Assembly: GCA_001824555.1 (NCBI GenBank) | Contig: MHXU01000095.1 | Span: 1-40,531 of the forward strand | Direction of reading: 5' to 3' | From: Planctomycetes bacterium GWC2_45_44 | GTDB taxonomy: Bacteria > Planctomycetota > Phycisphaerae > Sedimentisphaerales > UBA12454 | DNA length: 40,531 nt | Shown here: piece after piece, positions 35,076 to 40,531 of the stretch | Layout: each line of letters begins with the position of its first letter | Numbering within the stretch: the first letter of the stretch is position 1 | Position numbers and translations under genes: made by a program | Notes under the pieces: generated by a model | Database searches by the model: none | The model's input: only the letters and a program-made list of their open reading frames with translations | Told to the model about the DNA's origin: nothing

Positions 35076-36179
35076 ATGAAATTTGAAATTATCGAAACCG
35101 GTTATGTTTACAAGACGGCGATTGATTGTACAGATAAAGTTGCTGTGGGTTCACGATGTGCAGTAAGCTCCAGAGAAGAGATACTTTGTACGTTCATGAT
35201 ACAAAAAAAACTGGGTGGCAATGATTTTAAACCTGTGCTCTGTCGATCTTTTGATCATGGCAAAACCTGGACAAAACCGAATCTTATATGGCCCGACCTG
35301 CAAGATAAATTTTCAATTTTCGGCTCGATAAGTAAAGGAACTAATGGCGAATATCTATTTTTCGGTCAACGTACCGTAATTGATAAGGTCGGCGAATCAT
35401 TCTGGTGTGAGGCAACAAGCGGATTAAAAGCAAATGAACTTATCTGGGCCAAGTCCTGTGATAACGGAGCTACATGGAGCAAATTTACAGTTATACCAAT
35501 GCCTGTGCCAGGCGCAGCCGAAGCGCCGGGTGCAATGTGTGTTGCCAGAGATGGGAGTTGGTATTGCTGTTATAGTCCTTACAAAACATTCAACCCTGAC
35601 ATCGCCGTAAAAATTAATCAGGTGATTATGTTACGCAGCAGGGATGAAGGGAATACATGGGAACACAAGCAGATGTTGACTTTCGATGAGCCTGATTCAG
35701 GAGGTGCCGAATCATGGATTACCGAGTTAGGTAACAGTACACTTTTGGGTATGTCGTGGCATTTCAACCGAACCAGCGGTGCTGATTACCCAAATGCCTA
35801 CTCATTATCATTTGACGGTGGTAGTAGTTGGCAGCCGACTCAAGCAAGCGGACTTAAGGGGCAATCGCTGGCACTGACTCCGGTCATTGATGATTATGCA
35901 CTCGTTGTGTATAATCAGCGAAAAAATCCGCCGATAGGAATCTGGCTTGCATTGTTAAAGTCAAACAGAAAAGAGTTTTTGATTGACGCAAATGAAATTA
36001 TCTGGACTGCCGCTATCCCAGGCCGAAATAATACTGATACTGACCATCGACAGTGGACAAATTTTGCTTTTGGAGAGCCTTCAGTGACTATGCTTCAACA
36101 CAACATTATCTTAATTACATTTTGGTGTATCCAGCCAGATGCCCAGGGCATTGGCTTTGTTAAAATAAGAATGAAGTGA
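35076..36179 (+). CDS. Sialidase-like (BNR/Asp-box) protein
   Basis: This 367-residue protein has four Asp boxes: SFDHGKTW (58-65), SCDNGATW (127-134), SRDEGNTW (188-195) and SFDGGSSW (245-252). It therefore has a sialidase-like beta-propeller fold. No signal peptide is seen. It is distinct from the 431-residue paralogue on the minus strand. Glycoside cleavage or sugar binding is inferred, and true sialidase activity is not assured. The ATG has AAAGGAAA about 8 nt upstream. It follows the URO-D-like gene by 13 nt. Confidence 0.83.
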   Translation: MKFEIIETGYVYKTAIDCTDKVAVGSRCAVSSREEILCTFMIQKKLGGNDFKPVLCRSFDHGKTWTKPNLIWPDLQDKFSIFGSISKGTNGEYLFFGQRTVIDKVGESFWCEATSGLKANELIWAKSCDNGATWSKFTVIPMPVPGAAEAPGAMCVARDGSWYCCYSPYKTFNPDIAVKINQVIMLRSRDEGNTWEHKQMLTFDEPDSGGAESWITELGNSTLLGMSWHFNRTSGADYPNAYSLSFDGGSSWQPTQASGLKGQSLALTPVIDDYALVVYNQRKNPPIGIWLALLKSNRKEFLIDANEIIWTAAIPGRNNTDTDHRQWTNFAFGEPSVTMLQHNIILITFWCIQPDAQGIGFVKIRMK

Positions 36180-36232
36180 TTGCGAAAGACCTAAACTTAT
36201 AAAATTAATACTGTATGGACACAGGTATGAAC

Positions 36233-37177
36233 ATGCGTAATCTTGGAGCAACAGGCCTGAAAGTTTCAGAAATCGCATTTGGTGGTGCAGAGATAGGTTT
36301 ATCTTATGGTGCGAACAAAGATTGTTTACTTTCTGAGTCAGATGCCATGACCCTTTTACATGCTGCTGTCGATAGAGGTATAAATTTCTTTGACACAGCA
36401 CGCATGTATGGTTGTTCGGAAGAGCGCATGGGTAAAGCATTCAAAGGCATTCGTGACAATATTGTTATTGCTACCAAATGCCCGTATCTACGCAATAATG
36501 ACAAACAAATACTAACCGGCCATGTGTTGCAAAGCTATATCGAAACATCTCTGTACGCAAGCTTGAAAGCGCTTCAGACTGATTATATCGATGTATATCT
36601 TGCCCACAGTGTCGATACTGAGATACTAAAGTGTGACGAAGTTGCCCATGCATTCGAAGATTGCAGACGCAAAGGTTTAGTCCGCTTTATCGGGGTTTCA
36701 ACATACGGTTTCAGTGATGTAAAACTCGCTATCGAGGATGGAAGATGGAATGTCATACAGCTTGCACTTAACCTCATGGATCAAAGCTGCGAAGATCTGC
36801 TTCCGATTGCCCAACAACGTGGGATTGGCATTATGATTAGATCCGTTCTAATGCGAGGCATTCTGACGGATAAAGGTGTTGATCTTAGTCATGAAAAACT
36901 TCGCTCAGTTTCCGAGCACCGCAGAAAATATTTTGAATTGCTCGATAATAACGGTCTATCACTCTCGGATTTAGCAATGAAATTTGTGCTCTCATTCAAG
37001 GATATTTCCTCAGCTTTAGTTGGTATAGATAAAATTGAATTTCTCAATAAAGCGGTCGCCTTGGCGAATGGGGAATGTCTTGCCCCCGAATTATTGTCCC
37101 GAGCAAGGAAATTGGCTTATCCCGAACCGGAATTTCTGAATTTGGGTGTTTGGGATAGGAATGGATGGACTAAATAG
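36233..37177 (+). CDS. Aldo/keto reductase
   Basis: This protein of about 314 residues from ATG 36233 was given that start because AGG lies 7 nt upstream (ACAGG); ATG 36215 and 36227 are possible alternatives. The AKR tetrad is visible: D54 (FFDTARMYG), Y59, K82 (ATKCP) and H125 (LAHSVD). NAD(P)H-dependent reduction of a sugar aldehyde or ketone, or the reverse oxidation, is expected. It is the last gene of the plus-strand run before a 353-bp gap, so it probably works with the glycosidases. The substrate is unknown. Confidence 0.88.
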   Translation: MRNLGATGLKVSEIAFGGAEIGLSYGANKDCLLSESDAMTLLHAAVDRGINFFDTARMYGCSEERMGKAFKGIRDNIVIATKCPYLRNNDKQILTGHVLQSYIETSLYASLKALQTDYIDVYLAHSVDTEILKCDEVAHAFEDCRRKGLVRFIGVSTYGFSDVKLAIEDGRWNVIQLALNLMDQSCEDLLPIAQQRGIGIMIRSVLMRGILTDKGVDLSHEKLRSVSEHRRKYFELLDNNGLSLSDLAMKFVLSFKDISSALVGIDKIEFLNKAVALANGECLAPELLSRARKLAYPEPEFLNLGVWDRNGWTK

Positions 37178-37530
37178 CAAAAATATGACCTTTCCACTTT
37201 TGATAATTTTTTGCTGATATAACACTACAACGCTATATTTTAATAACCCAGATTAATATAAGTTTTTATTTTATAAGTATTTGTATGAAATTTTAAGCAT
37301 TTTTCTATGACCAAGTAAGAAAAATAACATAAAAGCCGTAAATACGTATTAAACAATGACATATGGTTTAATATCAATAGTCATAGTAGCGTTGTAGTAA
37401 TAAGCAACCTCTTGTCATTGACTAATCACCCTAACAGATGTGGACATGAATTGGTTGGCAAAGAAACATTACAGTGGTTTCCAGTCGCTTGATTTAGCTG
37501 CCATTTATTTGTAGAAAGGTTTAATTTATT
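37178..37530. other. AT-rich spacer with a 12-bp inverted repeat pair
   Basis: A 353-bp gap with no gene. ACTACAACGCTA at 37224-37235 and its exact inverse TAGCGTTGTAGT at 37387-37398 bound 175 bp of AT-rich sequence. No target-site duplication is evident. A weak 8-bp pair, AGCAAAAA and TTTTTGCT (37176-37215, 24-nt loop), follows the reductase stop and may help terminate. TTGCTTATTA on the minus strand (about 37400-37409) resembles half of the palindrome at 23547. Confidence 0.5.
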
Positions 37531-38292
37531 GTGAGCAGATTTGATGATTTACAGAACGGCGTTGTACTTGCCGAGCTTGCTGGCTATGGTAATGGATATT
37601 ACTGCGCTAAGCACGGCAAGGGCGCAGCGATGGTAATTTTAGGTTCGTACATAATCGACGACGCGGACAATGTCCCCTATCCGGTAGAGTTTGTGTTTAA
37701 GTCAGATATGGAAGATTACAAGCGATATATTGCAGAGCACGTGCTGGCAGCAGCCCTAAGCGGTGCAAAGATTTGTGTAAGCTCGCTTAGCACTGATACC
37801 AACAAAACTATCGAATCGTTTATAGCCGCCCAAAATGCCGGTGCCGATTACGTTTCCTATTGTGCATATTCCGAGATGGAGATGTTCACAAGCAAGGGGC
37901 TTGGCGTTGAGCTTTGCAAAAAACACAACCATCCAACACTGAAAACTCTGGCACGTCAGATTTTGGATAACGTCAATATCCCTTGTATCTTCAAACTGGA
38001 AATCCTCCACAGTCCTGATGCCACTCGGACAGTAGAATTGCTTGCCGACCTGGGGGTTGCGATGATTCATGTCGTCACTGGCTCACAGCCCGACTCTGAC
38101 GGCCTTAAAATACTCAGTGAGCTTGCCGACAAATGTGAATTTCTTATCGGCGGAGGAGGCGTAACTGATGTTAAAGGTGCAAGACGGATTCTGTCTGCCG
38201 GAGCAAATGCCGTTTCGGTTGGTAAAGCAGCAATGAAAGACCCATGTTTTTTGCAAAACCTACAAACACAATTATTCAGTTCCTCCGGTTAA
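37531..38292 (+). CDS. FMN-type TIM-barrel protein (DHOD/Dus-like)
   Basis: This 253-residue protein starts with GTG (AGAAAGG about 11 nt upstream). It looks like a TIM barrel of the dihydroorotate dehydrogenase or tRNA-dihydrouridine synthase type: SELAGY-like opening (VVLAELAGYGNG), IFKLE near 153-157, and a phosphate-binding end GGGGVTDVKGARRILSAGAN (207-226) followed by AVSVGKAAMKDP. It is short compared with full enzymes of either family, with no Dus C-terminal helical domain. Similar short archaeal-type proteins exist, but I cannot name the family. It has its own spacer and does not obviously belong to the glycosidase run. Confidence 0.7.
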   Translation: MSRFDDLQNGVVLAELAGYGNGYYCAKHGKGAAMVILGSYIIDDADNVPYPVEFVFKSDMEDYKRYIAEHVLAAALSGAKICVSSLSTDTNKTIESFIAAQNAGADYVSYCAYSEMEMFTSKGLGVELCKKHNHPTLKTLARQILDNVNIPCIFKLEILHSPDATRTVELLADLGVAMIHVVTGSQPDSDGLKILSELADKCEFLIGGGGVTDVKGARRILSAGANAVSVGKAAMKDPCFLQNLQTQLFSSSG

Positions 38293-38382
38293 TGCATAGA
38301 TGGCGTAGCGGAGATAAGTGTGGTATCTGATTTTGCTACGAAGCATTGTAGCATTCACTTGCAATATATCGCCGCATAGAGC

Positions 38383-38793
38383 TTAGAGAAGATTATCAAT
38401 AAAATGTCTCGGAGTTACGATGGTTGTGTCAAGAAATGTGCCTATTTTAAGCAAATGCTTGTCGCCGCTTATGATATATTTACTTTTTGATGCAATCGCA
38501 CAGGCTATGAATTTATCATCGTCCGAGTCCTCACAGACAGGCTTTTCAAAGGAATATGAGGGAACAAGCTCTGCCTCGATAAGAAGCAGTTCCATGATAG
38601 AATCAAGATCGATGCGATCAAATTTCGCTGAAAGGATATCAATGACTCGTCTGTACTCATCGATTATTTCCTCGGATACGGCAATCTGAAGTTGCCCCTC
38701 CTGCCATGCCCTGAGAATTCGGTACGGCGGTCCACTAAAAAAGATGCCGGATACAAGCACATTTGTATCAATCACAACTTTAGTTGCTTTCAC
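38383..38793 (-). CDS. PIN-domain toxin (TIGR00305-like, VapC-type)
   Basis: This 136-residue protein has a PIN-domain RNase plan: VVIDTNVLVSG with D9, EEIIDEYRRV, the acidic cluster CEDSDDDKFIACA and SGDKHLL. This matches the 'putative toxin, PIN family' group. The expected activity is Mg2+-dependent RNA cleavage, blocked by the partner antitoxin. It overlaps the AbrB-type gene by 4 nt, so it is translated with it. The pair may be a stabilising element near the integrase. Intact acidic residues suggest an active toxin. Confidence 0.88.
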   Translation of the reverse strand: MKATKVVIDTNVLVSGIFFSGPPYRILRAWQEGQLQIAVSEEIIDEYRRVIDILSAKFDRIDLDSIMELLLIEAELVPSYSFEKPVCEDSDDDKFIACAIASKSKYIISGDKHLLKIGTFLDTTIVTPRHFIDNLL

Positions 38794-39056
38794 TTCTTGC
38801 CCCGAACTTTTGCAATAGCACCGGAGATATCTTTGTGTTCTAAACCAGCTTTTTTGGCCGCTTTCCGGGCATTAGAAATCAAACTGCTAAATTCTTTCTT
38901 CGAAGGGGAAGAAATTGACTTCAGAATAACTGCGTCGTTTTCCCATAATACAAGAAATTGGCACCCGTTAACTAAACCAAGTGTTTTCCGAATAATCTCA
39001 GGAATCACGACCTGCCCTTTAGAAGACATTTTTGTTGTGGCCAAATTTGCTATCAT
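38790..39056 (-). CDS. AbrB/MazE-type antitoxin
   Basis: This 88-residue protein has the SpoVT-AbrB swapped-hairpin DNA-binding motif near the N-terminus (TKMSSKGQVVIPEIIRKTLG, then CQFLVLWENDAVILK). The C-terminal tail is basic and likely binds the PIN toxin. The ATG at 39056 has AAGGTG about 6 nt upstream. A promoter and palindrome directly upstream support autoregulation. Confidence 0.87.
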   Translation of the reverse strand: MIANLATTKMSSKGQVVIPEIIRKTLGLVNGCQFLVLWENDAVILKSISSPSKKEFSSLISNARKAAKKAGLEHKDISGAIAKVRGKK

Positions 39057-39082
39057 ATATACACCTTTTAAAAAAAAAGCAC

Positions 39083-39126
39083 AATCTTACCGGTAAGATT
39101 ATATAATGAGATCAGTGTTTATGCAA
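39083..39126 (-). promoter_or_regulatory. Promoter and palindromic operator of the toxin-antitoxin pair
   Basis: On the minus strand, TTGCAT (39121-39126), a 17-bp spacer and TATAAT (39098-39103) form a near-consensus promoter. A perfect 18-bp palindrome, AATCTTACCGGTAAGATT at 39083-39100, overlaps the -10 and the expected start site 27 nt before the antitoxin gene. This fits repression by the AbrB-type protein. Confidence 0.7.
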
Positions 39127-39323
39127 ACGGAAAATTAAACAAGTTGTTCAAAACATTCAGCAATCATAAGAAATTTATGGTAGAAAAGACGCAAGTAGCA
39201 TGCCTAAAGCCGAAATATCCTGCACGGCAAATAATCATAACTTCTTAAAAAACAACTACTTGCGATTTTAGCTCACCTTTGAGAGCAGAAGTCTGGCACA
39301 TACCAGCCTATAGCTTGTTCACA

Positions 39324-40442
39324 TCAGCTTTGCTTTGTGCACACGTATTTCCTACTGTTTTCAATCACACGGTCAGTCTGCGCAGAAACATCCTGCACAT
39401 ATCTGGTCGCCATTTGAAGATCTGCATGACCAAGAAGCCTTTGGACTGCAAATGGATCGCCGGAGCGAGCTGCAATAGTTGCTGCTGTTCTCCGGAGGCT
39501 ATAAAAACCAGTTCCTTTGGGAACATCAAAACCTGACTTTTTAATCAGCCTTGAAAATTTTGTGGTTATTGTATTTAGGGTTGTGTATTTCACGCTGCCA
39601 TCACCATCAGCCTTCAATAGTGTTTGTATATACGGGTTACCTCTGGAAGTATAGAAAACCAGATGACCTTTTCTTGGAGTTTTTTTAAGTGCGGCAATAG
39701 TCTCTGGCCATAATGGTAGATCTCTGAGAATGCCTGTCTTTTTTCGTGGCAATTTAACTCTACTATTTACCATATCCACATCTGCCCACATAAGTCCTGC
39801 GCAATCGGTACATCCGAAACCACAATTTAATCCAAGCCATATCATGGCTCTCATTTTTACATCAGCAACAGATAGCAATTTGTTAATCTGCTCAGTATCG
39901 AAAGTAAATTTGTCCTGATGAATAATCTTGCCTCTTGAGACCGCATCAATATTTGGGATGTTCACAAGAACATCGTTCTTTCTTGCCCAGTGGAATACCG
40001 CCTTCATAATGCTTATATGCAGGTTTAACCTGCAAACGGACACATGGCTTTTCTGTATCTTTCTTTTGTAGTTCTGTAAATCTAGGGTTGAGATGTTATT
40101 GATTTCTATATTCTGACCCAGAGAAGCCATTAACTTGTTAAGGCTGCCAATTTGTTCGTTATGGTGGCTTGCAGTAAGATCGTTTGCCTGGAGTTTTGAA
40201 TACTGATACTTCAAATACATATCACAAAGTTGTTTGAGTGTCATGTGATCCTTTGTTGGTTTCGGTAAATCCTCTTGATGCCCATGCAGATAAGTTGACT
40301 GATCCAGATATTTTTGAAGTGCCTCTTTCCTGTCGGAGCCAAAATAATACATTTTGCCTTTGACTTTCTTGCAGTATTGTCCTGTCCTATGAAGTGTAAG
40401 CGGAAATTTGTCGGAACGAGTTTTTCTTTTTAACGTTTTCAT
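39324..40442 (-). CDS. Tyrosine-type site-specific recombinase/integrase
   Basis: This protein of about 372 residues from ATG 40442 (GTG 40454 possible) has an N-terminal helical SAM-like core-binding domain (about 65-160) and a C-terminal catalytic domain (about 175-360). The end carries SLRRTAATIAARSGDPFAVQ and LLGHADLQMATRYV, giving the box II Arg, His and the Tyr nucleophile. The usual first Arg, in a TGxR-like site, is replaced by GFGCTDCAGL; the His of the usual HxLR is Tyr (FYSLRR). I recall this GFGxTDC form in planctomycete integrases, so it may be a lineage variant and not a dead enzyme. The role in DNA integration is inferred. No tRNA or att site is visible. Confidence 0.83.
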   Translation of the reverse strand: MKTLKRKTRSDKFPLTLHRTGQYCKKVKGKMYYFGSDRKEALQKYLDQSTYLHGHQEDLPKPTKDHMTLKQLCDMYLKYQYSKLQANDLTASHHNEQIGSLNKLMASLGQNIEINNISTLDLQNYKRKIQKSHVSVCRLNLHISIMKAVFHWARKNDVLVNIPNIDAVSRGKIIHQDKFTFDTEQINKLLSVADVKMRAMIWLGLNCGFGCTDCAGLMWADVDMVNSRVKLPRKKTGILRDLPLWPETIAALKKTPRKGHLVFYTSRGNPYIQTLLKADGDGSVKYTTLNTITTKFSRLIKKSGFDVPKGTGFYSLRRTAATIAARSGDPFAVQRLLGHADLQMATRYVQDVSAQTDRVIENSRKYVCTKQS

Positions 40443-40531
40443 GTAACCATTCACAGAAAATCTTATAAAAACCTCAAAATGTTAAAATAGATAATTTGCG
40501 CTTTTGCAAATAATATGCTACAAAACGGGCA

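Noticed and set aside
39190-39264. 9-bp inverted repeat CGCAAGTAG and CTACTTGCG near the integrase as an attachment site
   Set aside because: A 57-nt separation and no second copy in the window; there is not enough evidence to call an att site.

Overview
The window looks like a chromosomal segment from a Planctomycetota bacterium, most likely Phycisphaerae and close to Sedimentisphaerales. The grounds are: single-repeat dockerin tails of the DxNxDCxVxFxD...A..WL type, a PEP-CTERM tail, an H-X9-DG-like prepilin protein, a planctomycete-style tyrosine recombinase, and many sialidase-like, DUF4838, GH106-like and URO-D-like genes with AT-rich spacers. This assignment is inference from gene content. 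No rRNA, tRNA or CRISPR array was found.

Layout. Bases 589-23257 are all on the minus strand. Read in transcription order from the central spacer, they are: a PEP-CTERM beta-propeller, a pseudopilin, two dockerin beta-propellers, a dockerin beta-helix protein, a DUF4838 protein, a URO-D-like protein, a glutamine-amidotransferase-like protein, a sialidase-like protein, an MFS/GPH sugar transporter, a 1218-residue secreted propeller/beta-helix protein, a sugar-phosphate isomerase-like protein, an amidohydrolase, a TIGR04076 protein, a second URO-D-like protein and a large TIM-barrel hydrolase-like protein. After a 447-bp divergent spacer (23258-23704), a plus-strand run covers 23705-37177: a LacI regulator, two GH106-like enzymes (TAATG overlap), a GH4 enzyme, an MttB-family methyltransferase, a third URO-D/MtaA-like protein, a second sialidase-like protein and an aldo/keto reductase. 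The right end (37531-40442) holds an FMN-type TIM-barrel protein, an AbrB/PIN toxin-antitoxin pair with a clear promoter and palindromic operator, and an integrase.

How it may work together (inference). The two divergent gene sets look like a carbohydrate-utilisation locus controlled by the LacI protein. Secreted propeller and beta-helix proteins would bind or display at the cell surface, the transporter would import sugars, and GH106-like, GH4, isomerase and reductase enzymes would process them inside the cell. An MttB-type methyltransferase beside an MtaA-like URO-D protein suggests removal of methyl groups from a methylated substrate via a corrinoid carrier. No corrinoid protein lies in the window.

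The most unusual features are: a family of near-identical beta-propellers with interchangeable C-terminal sorting tails and a 165-bp stretch identical between two paralogues; a palindromic element with core TTGGG-N7-CCCAA present four times, three of them 42-56 nt upstream of start codons; a 17-bp palindrome in the LacI spacer; and the methyltransferase module embedded among glycosidases.
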